From Tethya wilhelma (taxonomy: Eukaryota; Porifera; Demospongiae; Tethyida; Tethyidae), in assembly GCA_964030475.1 (NCBI GenBank), contig CAXIPT010000001.1:17582514-17646513 (forward strand): 64,000 bases of DNA, written 5' to 3'. Positions 47,155 to 59,293 of the stretch are shown here, in pieces. The notes beneath the pieces were generated by a model. That model did not search any database and was not told the origin of the DNA. It saw only the letters and a program-made list of their open reading frames with translations. The first letter of the stretch is position 1, and every line of letters begins with the position of its first letter. A program made the position numbers and the translations under genes.

Positions 47155-49273
47155 GCACAGGTTCCTACAAGATGCCAACTTAAGTAGTGATGTTCAAAAC
47201 CATGCTCTAGAGTCACTAAAAGTGAAACTAAGTCAAGTGGAGTCCTCCCTCCAGCAGGAGAGAGAGAAGATGGATGCTGCAAAATGGGAACGCACAAAAC
47301 GAGAGAGTGAACTCCAATCTGAGCACGCTCAGTTGACGGAGGCACTGAACAGCCAGCAGAGACAGCTGAGCCTACAGCAGTCAAAGACAGCCGAGTGTCA
47401 GGCAGCCCTCCAGAGTGCTCACAACGAGCTGCGACTGCTCAGGAAGGAACATGAAGAATACAAGCAGAGAGCCACTGGAATATTACAGGTGCCTCTTTAA
47501 TATTGAATTTTGAGCAGACAAAAAGCTTTGCAGTAGTTAGTACATGCGGCAAATGAAATACCGGTAGCAGGCTAAATTTGCTAATTTTTCCCAAATCCAT
47601 TGATTGATACTCAACTTTTTATCATTTCACATGATTTCTGAGATAGATATTCAAAACATTTTCTTCCCATATTTTTTTCCCATATTTTTTTCTGCTGAAA
47701 TAACTGACTGCGGTGTTTGTTCCAAATTTCAGGCCAAAGAAAAGCTCATCTCCACCCTACAGAATGAAGGGGGTGGGGCAATAGGCGGAGCTGCTAATGA
47801 GGCAAAGCTTGAAGAGGTCAGGTTGGAGAAGGAACACCTCCAAGCCCAGTTGACCTCTGGCCACCAGCAGATGGAGGCACTCAGAACAGACATACAGGTA
47901 CATGTATAAATAGCATCGTAAAAGTCTATATATAGCAATATGTTTGATGATGTAGCCATGATGTAATGTAAAATTTAGAATTATGAGATAATTAGGGTAG
48001 AAAGTCTATAAATAGCTGTAATAAATAAATAGCTAGCATGTAAATTTAAAATGATGATGTAATTACCATTATCACATGCACAGGAGCTGGAGGAGCGTTA
48101 CCATAGTGAAGTGGAGGAGCTCACTGAACAGGTGAGGGTGTGTGAGGAGGTCCTGGGGGAGGAGAAGAGACAGCACAGGAGCAGCCAGGAGTCCCTGGCC
48201 CAGCTGAAGCAGGAGTTGGAGATACACAGAGATGAGGCGGCTAGAGAGAAGACTGAACTAGTGGAACAAATCAAAGTAAGTTGGTTGCTCTGATCAAAGT
48301 CTATTCAAATTGACTAGATAAATGTTTTTTCTTGATTGTATTTTTTTGTTTTTGTTTTGGGTGGTTTGATTGTAGAGCAGGGAAGCAGAGGCTGTTGCTC
48401 TTCAAGCTAAGCTCACCTCTTCTCTTGGCTCTGGTAAGGCTGAGCTGGAGTCGAGACTTCATGATCTCACTGAGAGTCTCATCACGAAGCAGACCACCTT
48501 GGAGACTCTCAACACAGAGAACCACTCCCTCAGACTGCAGCTGCAGAGACTGGAGGTGAGGAACTTCCAGCTATAGGTGTACAGAGACATTGTATGTTAC
48601 TTCTTGTTCTGGTCATGCCACAGGCCCAATTGACTGAAGCTCAGCGTATGCAACCAGCCAAGACACAAACAACAATAGTCATGAATGGCTTGGAGCAATC
48701 AGGCAGTCAATCTGAGTGTAAGTCAAGCTAGGGTATTGTGTCTTGATCTGTCCTTTATATTATGTGACATAAAAAAGGTTTGACAAGTCACTTAATATTA
48801 ATGGAAGAGTATATGGATGAAATAACAGAAGTTGATAACTATATCTTGTTACTATTTGTTACTAGAAATTTATGATGCAATTGTCCCCCCCCCCCCCCCN
48901 ACACAGAGAACCACTCCCTCAGACTGCAGCTGCAGAGACTGGAGGTGAGGAACTTCCAGCTATAGGTGTACAGAGACATTGTATGTTACTTCTTGTTCTG
49001 GTCATGCCACAGGCCCAATTGACTGAAGCTCAGCGTATGCAACCAGCCAAGACACAAACAACAATAGTCATGAATGGCTTGGAGCAATCAGGCAGTCAAT
49101 CTGAGTGTAAGTCAAGCTAGGGTATTGTGTCTTGATCTGTCCTTTATATTATGTGACATAAAAAAGGTTTGACAAGTCACTTAATATTAATGGAAGAGTA
49201 TATGGATGAAATAACAGAAGTTGATAACTATATCTTGTTACTATTTGTTACTAGAAATTTATGATGCAATTGT

Positions 49274-49332
<59 letters not shown>

Positions 49333-50663
49333 TCCAGCTGGAAGGATTCGTCCCATTGCCTCTGTCCTCCCTCCAATAGAACACGCCTCAACTGAGAGCC
49401 GTCTCCACAACATCAAGAGAGCTGTGAACACCGTGGACAGATTTAGGTAGGTACACACACACACACACTTCTCTTAGCCCAATGTTTCATTCATCCACTA
49501 ATACCACTGTCTGTATGTAATAACAATATGATTGTAGCATTCGACTGGGAGTCTTCCTAAGACGGTATCCTCATGCCAGGCTGTTTGCTCTGCTCTACAT
49601 GGTACGTAGTTCATTGTTGAAAAGTTTTATGGAATGCAGTAATTATTGCTGAGTGCCTCTGTTTAAGCACTATAAAGCACTTAAGCACGAACAGAACACT
49701 GTGACAGCCAGTGGAGTGCTCACTGGTTGCAATACTTAAAAATCCTCTAGCTATATATAAACTACATGTTGAACACCAGAAGAGGTGAGAGTTACTAGCC
49801 TGCTTGCTACCACTCATGTTTCTGGTATAAATAGGGTCGCGAAACTATATATAGTAAGTTTGTAGTTTAGCGGGGTCTAAATGGCAGAAGTAAATACTGC
49901 CTAAGGTTCTTCACAATATGGCCTGGGGGCCGTGTTGAGTCCTCCCCTGAATGCTTGCTTACTGCATACTGTACATTCAGTTGAGCATATAGTTGAGCCC
50001 CCACCTACTCGCAGAACCTATGTCAGTCATAGCGCCTTTGTGGCTGGCATGCCGTGTACGGGGTAGGTGGGATAAAGGATGAATGGTACGTGTAACCCCT
50101 TGATCGTGCAGCGCTAGCACAGTCATAATGACAAAGTCTCGGCTCGTACTGGAAATCCCCGCTCAATTAAAGTTTTCAATTTTTTTTCACAAGGTACCAT
50201 CGTGATCATCAGCTTGAAGAGATTTAACTTTGTATGCACATTGTTAAGCTTTCTAGTGACTGTAACTATTTCTATCAGTATGCTGCAACTGAGCACCGAG
50301 TGAACAGAACTCTAGCCACTAGCACTCCATGGAGTGCTCACTGGTTGCCATTGCCCATACTCTAGCTAACACCAGAAGAGGTGAGAGCTACTATATAGCT
50401 GGCCTGCTTGGAATGCTGAGCTATTGTAGAATGATCATGATTACCAGCATTCAGCTACACTATCACAATAAGTTGCCAAATGCCAATCAATTCTAGCTAG
50501 CTTACATTGCTTTTGAATGCGCATAAATCTGCGCGCGGCAATTTCCCTGCACTCAGGTTGTATCCATGGTTACTGCATGCAGGTGATGCTGCACATCTGG
50601 GTGATGGTGGTGTTGCTAACATACACTCCTGAAGCTCACGGTATGGATGGCATGGACATTTGA
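45600..50663 (+). CDS. GOLGA5: Golgin-84, complete apart from an assembly duplication
   Basis: Golgin-84 is a tail-anchored Golgi coiled-coil tether. Nine exons join in phase: 45600-46939, 47161-47488, 47733-47897, 48084-48275, 48376-48555, 48624-48717, 49338-49446, 49538-49601 and 50583-50663, encoding about 850 residues. The start MSWFSGLAERAEAFLDKMDQ matches human MSWFVDLAGKAEDLLNRVDQ. A Ser-rich region with DDMLFEFLN follows. A long coiled coil runs from about residue 330 to 720. The C-terminus holds IRLGVFLRRYPHARLFALLY and a membrane anchor VMLHIWVMVVLLTYTPE. The stretch 48901-49276 repeats the end of exon 5 and all of exon 6 after an n at 48900. Including it twice would break the frame, so I use one copy. 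Confidence 0.95.
48512..49283. repeat. Direct duplication (389-bp offset) split by n at 48900
   Basis: Sequence from 48512 to 48899 (acacagagaaccactccctc ... ttgtccccc) is repeated from 48901 with no difference seen. It carries the 3' end of golgin-84 exon 5 and the whole 94-bp exon 6. The first copy stops in a poly-C run before the n. The second passes through poly-C into (CT)n and on to exon 7. This is what two unmerged overlapping contigs look like. Confidence 0.9.
49866..50190. repeat. GC-richer intronic block, possible dispersed repeat
   Basis: The block lies in golgin-84 intron 8 and ends in an A/T-rich ttttcaatttttttt. No protein or RNA family is recognisable. It is flanked by a diverged direct repeat (about 49672-49800 and 50296-50405, sharing ggagtgctcactggttgc and accagaagaggtgagag). 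Confidence 0.3.
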
Positions 50664-50904
50664 AAACACTCCGGCAACGTTATTTGTGGTTTTTTGTTCA
50701 GTATGCTCACATATTTTCCTGTTTCAAGCACACTATAAACTGTCTTTAAAATCAATACTATTGCCAATCATTTATAAAGTGAATGGAGTCATGTATATCA
50801 AAGATCACAGAATCGAGATTATTGATATTGATATTGATGTTTTTGACCATAATTATGAACAGTATGATGTATGTACATGTTGTCTGTATGTGAAATTTTG
50901 TTGA

Positions 50905-52068
50905 TCAGTCTTCACAAAAAGATCTCATCTCACTTTCCGACAAGTTCAAGTCCAAACATTCACCACCACCCTCTAGCTCCTCTTTCCTTTCTTCCAACAC
51001 CCCACCACCAACATCAATGGAGTCATGTCCCAAGGTGCCCTCTTCCAGACTGATCTCGTAATCCGCTAGAGCAGCTTCCAAGATGTTGTCCACAGCTGTG
51101 ATGTCTCTCCGGTCCTCCTGGGCAAGTTCTTCTCTTTCCTCGTCTATTTCTAACAGCTGTTCATACGTCAGATCTCCAATGTATTGGTGTGCTCCAACTG
51201 GGAGGGAGATCACAATATCAAGCTAAAACAGTCATTATACACAGATCACATCAAATGCCTCATTTCCCCCTAACCTGAGTCTTGACTGTCTCCATGCAAC
51301 AGCTGTTCCATCATTGGATTACACTCGTCAGGAATGGGGTATTCTACACACACACACACACACACACAAAAAACAACTTAAATTGCAAACCATTCACTCA
51401 TAGATTGTAGTGCAGAGAGAGGCCTGGGTATTGAAGCAATAGGTGGCAGTATCCCTACTGACCATTGGATCTGAAGTTGACCCTCTTGCACTCTGGGTCG
51501 TGACATTTCTGGTAGTAGACTCCTCGTTTCAAGTCCACAATGATCCTATATGCATACAAACAAAGTGACTCCACAATTAGGTATATAATTATTGCGATCA
51601 CATGTGGCTCACATGATGTTGTTGCTCTTGTGTGCTCTCTGGATGTTCTCACACCAGCGGTTGCCGAGGACATCATACACCAACTGCTTGCCTGAAATCA
51701 GACAAGCAAGAACATTAAATTTTGTGTAAAATAACAAAAAATAAAAGTATATAATTGTGGTGATGTCTATAATGTGTTCACTTCAATAATAGCTAGACAA
51801 AAGACACCTGTACAAATTGTGTCCATGAAGGCATATGCAGTACACACCTTGAGGAAAGTAGGTCCATCTTCGGATGTGTCCTTGGACTCCGCCTCGGGTC
51901 AGCTGACTGGTGATGTAATGATCCACTGTGGGGAAGGGAGAGAGACTATAGCCTTGAGGCTTGTTACTAGGGGTGCAGCTGTGTCTTGGTCTTCCTGGTA
52001 GTTTGGGTCTTGACCTTCTCCCAGTGGTTGAGACGTCAGAGTCTAGAATCCTGAAATTGTGCAGTGGC

Positions 52069-52121
<53 letters not shown>

Positions 52122-53250
52122 TGATGAGATCCCTACATAGCACCAAACAAACCCTTTCTTTCACTTTTGAATTGAATTTTAAAAGTTAATTAAGGTGCCT
52201 CCTGAATTGATTAGTAGATAAATTAGGTATAAAGTGAAGCTGTTTCTACCCATGCACGCCTCCATCATGCAGCACTCAGTGGTCAGTACCTGACATTGCA
52301 CACCAGTGAATCAACGAGTGTGTTGAAGTGTCTGCTCCTCCTACTGTCAGCTCCATAGCAACTGATGTACCTATTCTCCTTGGCTACCTTGAGATAAACA
52401 TCACGACCAAGCTTGCTCGACAAGTAGAGCCGGAAATTCCTGTTTCTCGTGTACACAGCTGTTATGATTAGTAACATTTTGAGAATAACAAAAGGTTCGA
52501 AATTCTCTGTCAGTGTCTGTAGACGGTAAAGGTCGACCTTACCTTCATCACAAATGAGAACATGGTTGTCTTTTTCACTGAGAACAAATAGAGATTGTAG
52601 GCTGCCAGCTGTGTGTGTGTGTGTAGGGGGGGGGGNGGGTACTATTTAACATCATTAGTGTATTGGGGTTTCTATAACAAGGCCATGGACACACCTTCAG
52701 GAAGACATGGTGATGTTGTCTTTTTGGCTCCTCTTATCTCTCTGCCACTTTCAGACCGACAGTTGAGGGGAAACTCCTGCTCGTAAGCATGCTGTAATGG
52801 CTCCCCCGAGTCCACTCTGTGCTTGAAGCTCCTTAGCTGATCACAAATGAGATGAACAAACTCACCTGATGAAGAGAGTGAGTCAGAGATGATAACACAG
52901 TGTAACACAGTCCAATCAAGTATACTTAATAATGTGTTAGTCACAGTCATGTCATATCCTCCCTCACCAGCATGTAGGTTATTTCTGAAAGCAGATGAGG
53001 GTAAATGGAATACCAGGTGTCGTGAAAATTTGGAAGGTGTTGTCGAATCCAAATCAAGGATGTTGCTACGGGTACAGTGGAGATTGTAAAGGAGAGACAG
53101 CTGGTAGCACACATACTGTAGAGAGAGAGAGAGAAGGAGAGAGAGGATTGATATGTGTGTGCTTTACTCATAGGCCATTCTCTTATCATTTTATATTCCG
53201 TTGATAATGGAAACCAGAAATAAAATGAGTATACAAAAAGAAAAGCATAG

Positions 53251-53314
<64 letters not shown>

Positions 53315-54276
53315 GCCTCACTTGAATGAAAGTGTCCAGCAGTGAGATACAGTCCACTAGAGGATTTCTGTCCTTTTTGAACTCAATATCAAAGTAGAGC
53401 TGACAAGCTGAGTCTATGGTACATCATATTATTATTGAAACTGAAAGCCTAGCTCCTCTGACACAAACAACTACCCACACATCCACTGCATGTCTCACCT
53501 TCAGTGATTACCTCATAGTAATGTCTCGAACCACTCTCCAATGACCTTTGAACCACAAATGATGGAAATAAAATTAAAAATAAATAACTAAAACTTAAAG
53601 CAATACAATAATTATTACTAATAGCAATGTTTGAGGGTACCCCTTAATAATACAAATATAATTGAGTGTCTCACTCACAGGTATCTCTGTCCAAAGTCGT
53701 AGTAGGTGGAGACCAGGTACTGTCTCTGACCCTCTCTGCCAAACTCCTCTGACTCAAATGCAAACACTGCAACATTCTGTGAGAATGCAGTTCAGTCTAT
53801 GGCCCCATCTTCTCCACAATAAATGCATCGTAGACCAACCAAGGCAAGTCTGTTTGCTAACCTGTCTGCATTTCTTTGCAAAGTCAAAGGCCATCTGTTG
53901 TCGTGGAAAGGTCTTCCACACTGCATCTACTTGCAATGCACTAAAGTACAGAACATTATAATTTATCAGATCATGGTAGATATAATCATTGGTATCACTG
54001 ATGCATGTGTTATATGTGTACCTCTTCCATTGCTTTGTGGCTGCTCCTTCAGTTTGCATGCATCTCTTCTTGCTGTGGGGTGAGCTAGAATGTGATGAAG
54101 ATGGTCTAGAAGAGCAGAAAGCAATCAATGATTATGTGAGAGTATATTATCATGCATGAAACACAGAAACAGCAAGCAGTGATTGTGAATAGATCTACCC
54201 ACTCTTCCTTGCTACTAGGCTCCTGATCTGACCCCCTCTTTCCTAGCTTGTGCTTGTAGAAACTTTTGACATCCAT
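50905..54276 (-). CDS. PRIMPOL: Primase-polymerase PrimPol, complete
   Basis: PrimPol re-primes DNA synthesis at stalled forks in nucleus and mitochondria. Fifteen exons join in phase: 54276-54233, 54105-54022, 53940-53862, 53776-53679, 53545-53499, 53413-53322, 53115-52968, 52865-52695, 52608-52543, 52458-52290, 52050-51848, 51691-51613, 51545-51463, 51343-51275 and 51197-50905, encoding 574 residues (human 560). The catalytic DxE is in CQLYFDIEFKKDRNP. KFSRHLVFHL and VYTRNRNFRLY are conserved, with the third Asp in LICDEAVYT. IRRWTYFP and RWCENIQRAHKSNNIM follow. The zinc-knuckle start is YYQKCHDPECK. The acidic C-terminus (VDNILEAALADYEISLEE) corresponds to the RPA-binding region. The end of exon 1 is the least certain: a donor at 54198 also exists but breaks phase. 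Confidence 0.93.
53254..53310. repeat. (GT)n microsatellite in a PRIMPOL intron
   Basis: About 28 GT units lie immediately next to the donor (minus sense) of the exon carrying the catalytic DxE. Similar runs occur at about 52073-52113 and before the n at 52636. Confidence 0.9.
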
Positions 54277-54362
54277 AGCACTTGTCCTTGCAGCTGCAGT
54301 TGTATGGGGTCAAAGGACAGAATATTCTTAGTTTAGTGTGCTACATTTGGAAATTCGTCCTC
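54277..54362. promoter_or_regulatory. Very short bidirectional promoter, PRIMPOL / MRPL11
   Basis: Only 86 bp separate the two start codons. GGGTCAAAGGACA at 54307-54319 is a DR1-type direct repeat (GGGTCA-A-AGGACA), the class bound by HNF4/RXR-like nuclear receptors. There is no TATA box. Confidence 0.5.
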
Positions 54363-55055
54363 ATGGCTGGAAGTGGAAGAGGAGCTGCTAAATTAATGGT
54401 GTCTACTCTTCGTATGTACATCCTTGCTGGGCAAGCCTCTCCCTCCCCTCCATTGGGACCAGCACTGGGCCAGGTACTGTGAGCTGCATTTATAGATAGA
54501 TGATGTCTGGCACCCTTCTATGTCTGCATGCATACAGCATCATGGAAATGTAATGTATTGTGTGTGTGCTGTAAGCTGTGTGTGAAGACCACGTGGTTGT
54601 TTCTCATCTGTGCATGCAGAGAGGAGTAAACATTGGTTCTTTCTGTAAAGAGTTCAACGAGAAGACCAAGAACATCAAGGAAGGCATTCCAATTCCAGTG
54701 GTGATTTCCATCAAGGTACAAACATTGACCACACAGTCAGTCACTTGTTACCTCACCATGGTAACCATATCCTCTTACCTATCACTCACTCACATACATG
54801 CTGCAGTCTGATCGGACGTTCTCCTTCACCACCACCTCTCCTCCGACCTCCTATTTCCTCAAGGCAGCTGCTGGGATAGAGAAAGGAGCCTCCAAGCCCG
54901 GCCACCAGGTGGCAGGCACAGTGACTCTGAAACACATCTACGAGATAGCCAAGGTCAAGTCCCAGGATCCAGCATTTGCTCGAACCTCTCTAGAGAGTGT
55001 GTGTAAGACTATTATTGGCTCAGCCAGGAGTCTTGGTATTAAGGTCGTTAGGTAA
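54363..55055 (+). CDS. MRPL11: Mitochondrial large-subunit ribosomal protein uL11m
   Basis: Three exons join in phase: 54363-54473, 54620-54715 and 54807-55055. The protein reads [20 protein letters not shown], then [32 protein letters not shown], then [36 protein letters not shown] and [15 protein letters not shown]. This is the complete L11 fold with the PPLGPALGQ and GSARSLGI signatures. The frame ends at TAA after VVR, while human MRPL11 continues for about 30 residues. A donor (ttag|gtaatg) overlaps the stop, so an unseen C-terminal exon is possible. uL11m sits at the GTPase-associated centre of the mitoribosome. Confidence 0.93.
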
Positions 55056-55348
55056 TGAGTGTATATATTATTAAACAGAATCATCCATTTTGTTCAAAAA
55101 TATGTCAGACCTCATAAATTATATACAAAATCATTCTTTCTTTGGTGTTTTCAGTAACACAATATTTCAATACTGGGATTGTTAACAATAACACACACAA
55201 AGTGCACATAGTTGCATGGGCTTGCAATAGTGGACAGTCTAATATTAAGCATACGCACACATACAAACGGTACCATACATCAAGGTATTATTGGCTATAC
55301 GTACTAGCAGTAGAAGTTCTTTCAAAAGCTAAAGAAATGGGTGGAGTG
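55056..55348. other. Spacer between converging MRPL11 and alpha-SNAP
   Basis: I see no coding exon that clearly extends MRPL11 and no repeat. It is AT-rich 3' flank for both genes. Confidence 0.4.
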
Positions 55349-56839
55349 TTATAAGATGCCTCCTCTGTCTTCACTGGACATGGCCTTCTTGATGTGTAGT
55401 AGTTGGGCTGTTAGCCAGGCATCAATACGAGAGATGGCATCATATTCCTTTACCTATTACACAACAATCGAACCAATAAGTAATATTGAGACAGGCAATC
55501 TGATAGTACACATTATCACCATCAGTTAAAACTTATCTACATACAGGATTACTGAAAATATAGCACAAAAATTTGGCAGACTGGCAATTTTGGTAAGGAT
55601 TGTCAAATCAGTTGAAACTTGTCTACATAATTATTAGCCTTGTACTCAGGCTTAATTTTGGTAAGTATTAATCCACAAAACAGTCATTTTTGCACCACAC
55701 ATGCATACGGAATACGTGTACAAAATAAAATCCATTGATCATAAAATTTTCGACAATGTGCCAAATTTTATTCCTGCCAATATTTTGTGCTATACGGTAC
55801 ATGCTTCTTGTGTGAATGTGGTTGGAAGGAGACGAGATTATTGTCTTGTGTGCAGTGTTGCAATAGCACATCAGTGAGGGGGGGAATCCCTGTCATTATG
55901 CCAGCTTATGTGTGCCCATTAAACTAATTATTCCATTTAGCTTAATCACTTCTCAAATCACCCAACACATCAGTTTACACTGTATACATATGCTCTTCAC
56001 TATAACTCAGTCGTTGATATACATTCACATGACTGATCGTGTGAACATAATGAATCAACAGTTTAATTCCTGCTCTTCTAAAATGGGTACTATTTTACAT
56101 AATGAGCCTGGGACCTCCTCCACTCCTTGTATGATACTTTATCTCTATGTTCATGCTCCTCTAGTGAGTGAAGGAGGGTCCACAGCTTACTAGACCAAAT
56201 CTTTAGCACCATCCTCTTTCATAGCCTGGGAACGAGGCTACCTCTTTCACTCTTGTTTTGTTTTGAGAGGTATACTAAAGTCATCCCCCCCCCCACAACG
56301 ACAACCCCCACCAACAAAAAAAACAAAAAAAAAAGAATGGGTCCAGAAGGCAATGAGGCTGCACACTTATCTCATGGTTACAGATGCTAGAAGTACTTAC
56401 AATGTCAGCAAACTTGTCTGCGTCCTCTTCATCAACAGCTTCTAGTAGGTCCTGGAGATCAAGGTGGCAAAGAGGTCATGGCGATATCAGTGACACATGT
56501 TACACTAAGGACGCACCCAGAGAGGCACTTACCATAATCAATTTGATTTCTCTTGTGCCTTCAAAACCTGGGTGGATCTGTTTATACCTCAAAACTGAAT
56601 CCTGAGAGAGAAAGGGGGGAAACAGTTTCAGATCAAAAATTTCCATGTTCCAATGGGAGAAACTTTAAGCTGAAGCTAGCAGAACAAGTCCTTGTTTTCT
56701 CAACTCACTTTTGCATGTTCAGCACTGATACAGAAGTTGCAAATGGCAGCCTTGAAGAAGTACTCCTTGGCTGCATACTTGAGTAGTGTATTCTCCAGTG
56801 AAGTCCTTCCAACCTGCAAAGACACAACACATCAGTCAA

Positions 56840-56872
<33 letters not shown>

Positions 56873-57438
56873 CACACACACACACACATTGGTCGTGGTC
56901 AAGTTGGATCAAGGTGAGACTTACTGTTTCAAAAATCTCTATAGCTTTCTCAAAGTTTTGCAAGGTGGCACACATGTGAGCTACCTTCAATAGAACCTTG
57001 TTTGCTGACCTAGTGTTACACAGGTCAGTCATATGAGATATTAGTCACATGACAGTCACGTGACACTGACTCACCCAATAGAGTCTTCTCCTCGGAAGTA
57101 GTCCGCTGCTCTTTCATAGTTAGCGATGGCTTGCTCATAATCCTGCAGCTCTGTTTCATAAATCTCACCCACAGTGGAATGGAAGCGTGCTGCTAAAGTG
57201 AACCTTCCCTGGAAGAGGGGAAAAAAGACTCAAAAACATAAACACACAGTATTCCCAACACAATACAGGTACTGTACTCTGATGAAATTGAATAAACATT
57301 TGCTCAGAAATGTGCCATATGGTGTAATTTACTATTATGTGAAATGTTCCCTATAGTTTATACTGACATGCTGTATATAGGATATGCCTACCATATCTGT
57401 GTAAATTTCCACTGCCTGTAGGTAGCATTTCACTGCCT
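55349..57438 (-). CDS. NAPA: Alpha-SNAP, C-terminal two-thirds
   Basis: Alpha-SNAP recruits NSF to disassemble SNARE complexes. Seven exons join in phase: 57438-57392, 57208-57075, 57009-56925, 56813-56709, 56601-56533, 56451-56401 and 55453-55349. They encode [73 protein letters not shown] and [20 protein letters not shown], ending RGGIL. This is collinear with human NAPA from about residue 105 to the end, and the TPR-like helices are evident. The first 100 or so residues are missing. Upstream lie only a (CA)n run and an n at 57568, then an exon that does not resemble a SNAP N-terminus. NAPB is the other vertebrate paralogue; a sponge gene would be ancestral to both. Confidence 0.9.
55550..55799. 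mobile_element. MITE-like element related to the one at 62034
   Basis: The right end reads ttttgtgctatacggta and the left end tactgaaaatatagcacaaa, giving inverted repeats around TATAGCACAAAA. Internal tttggca/tgccaa motifs are mirrored. It lies in the last alpha-SNAP intron. The CTATACGGTA terminus is shared with the element at 62034-62253. Confidence 0.65.
56222..56241. repeat. Single end of the CGTTCCCAG dispersed family
   Basis: The string tagcctgggaacgaggctac is the reverse complement of the CCTCGTTCCCAGGC ends seen elsewhere in this window. It is itself a near-palindrome. Confidence 0.4.
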
Positions 57439-57480
57439 CTGTGTTTTGAGAAATGACACAATCACAAGCCAACTCATCAC

Positions 57481-57483
<3 letters not shown>

Positions 57484-57567
<84 letters not shown>
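57484..57567. repeat. (CA)n microsatellite abutting an n gap (57568)
   Basis: About 42 CA units end at the n, exactly where the 5' exons of alpha-SNAP should continue. Confidence 0.95.
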
Positions 57568-57568
57568 N

Positions 57569-57652
57569 ATGATCAGAAGGAGGCGGGTCAGAGGGGGACT
57601 CTTGAGGCGGGTCTCCCCCCTGGTTGGGTACAAGTGCTTCCTCTTCGGACAT
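57569..57652 (-). CDS. Short acidic, Pro-rich N-terminal exon of an unidentified gene
   Basis: A start codon at 57652-57650 opens MSEEEALVPNQGGDPPQESP followed by SDPPPSDH and is cut by the n at 57568. It does not resemble the SNAP N-terminus (which is helical and Lys/Ala-rich), and no partner exon can be found. It may be the first exon of a separate gene divergent from ENTPD. Low complexity prevents identification, and it may not be coding. Confidence 0.35.
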
Positions 57653-58134
57653 CTTACTTCACAGGGATCTCTTTGGCTGAAAGTGAGCATGCAATCAACA
57701 CATATGAGCACAAGTGCCACCCATCTTAGCATATTATTAAATATTCAAACAATTTGACCACAACAAAGACAACTAAAACTGTAGTAGATCTATAAGCATA
57801 ATGTAGCACAGGCTCTTAGCTACCATACCTTATAACGTACTAGTGTCGATGCTTTGAGGTTTCTCTGATTTCTGGTCTTGTATTCCACTATAGGCAGTGA
57901 GCAGTTATAATAGTGCATGACGTAATGCACCACGCCTATGTGACATGTCATGCGCTGCTGATCATGCAGAATTTTGACCTTTAACCTTTCAAAGGAACTC
58001 CCAATTTTCTGAGCTTTGCTAACTATTTTTTGCAGAAAAGCTCTAAAGAAGGAATTGAATATCCTATCAAGCTATGGTCAGCTGACTAGTAACCAACAAG
58101 ACAACATAAACAAGGCATTGCAGAGCGGAAAGTT
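57653..58134. promoter_or_regulatory. Intergenic region upstream of ENTPD
   Basis: This 482-bp stretch has no exon. A CRE/ATF-like TGACGTAA within the near-palindrome gtgcatgacgtaatgcac (about 57915-57932) is the only site that stands out. Confidence 0.4.
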
Positions 58135-59243
58135 ATGGGCAGTAAAAGTAGAGAGTGTTGCAAGTGCTTCACTGTGAGCCTTGTGCCGGCCGCTTCCCTC
58201 ACTCTGGTGATCATATTCGGCGTGGGGATCTTCCTACTACCAGTACTCTACACGGAGCTGGCAGTCAAATACAATGTGAGTAGAAACATATTTATCTATG
58301 GTAGTAAAAATTTTACGTCAAAAATTTTGTCAAGGGGTTCTCAGAGATTATAAATATTTTGTCATTCTTGAAAATGCCTCCTGCAGTATGGGATCATTAT
58401 TGATGCTGGCTCTTCTCACACCACTACCTATCTCTACAAGTGGGCAGTACCGACAGAAGGCTCAGAGACGGGCAGAGTTGAGCAGAAGTGGATGTGTTCC
58501 GGAGGTAAACACATCCAATGCTTTTGACTAGCCTTTGTGTTTTTGTTGGGAGATGAAATAAACACAAGTCAGCATGTTTTCGTCCTGAATATACCAGGTT
58601 GCTCGTTGAATCTAAACAATAAACATAGTCAGCTTATTTATAGTCATACACAAAAGGTAACATTTTTACATTACTGTACATGTCCCTCTCTAACATCATT
58701 GCAGCCAGCCTAACCAGTTTTGCCAACCAGCCTTCAAAATCACCTCAGGCATTCACCGATTGTCTACACGATGCCAATGAATCGCACCACGGTGTTCAAG
58801 CGCTCTATAAGACCACTCCCGTGTTCCTTGGAGCCACGGCCGGAATGAGACTCCTGGACAATGTCACCCGCGAAGAGATCATCAAGGAGGTGCGAAAATC
58901 GATCAGACACTCTGGCTACAAGGTGGGCCAGTTTGGAGAAGGAGCACGAGTGATCAGCGGCCGAGAGGAGGCAGCGTCGGGATGGACCACCACCAACTAC
59001 CTCAAGGGGAACTTCTACCCCCAACAGGTAAGGAGTAGCAGCAGGAGCTTACAGGCCTCATTGGGTCCCGGTAGTGATTGCAGCAAGTTGTGGTGGTTGT
59101 TTTGTACTCTGTTCCTGAATTAGCAACCACAGTAGGAAGCCTCCACAGCAGCTTATGTACACAGGAACAGTGTTCACACAAGTGTACACAAGTACACTTA
59201 AAACAGTGTACACAGTGTAAACAGTGATTCTACACATACACTC

Positions 59244-59293
<50 letters not shown>

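Noticed and set aside
49002..49106. Second golgin-84 exon copy as alternative exon 6
   Set aside because: The copy looks identical, is separated by an n, and adding it breaks phase. Assembly overlap is simpler.
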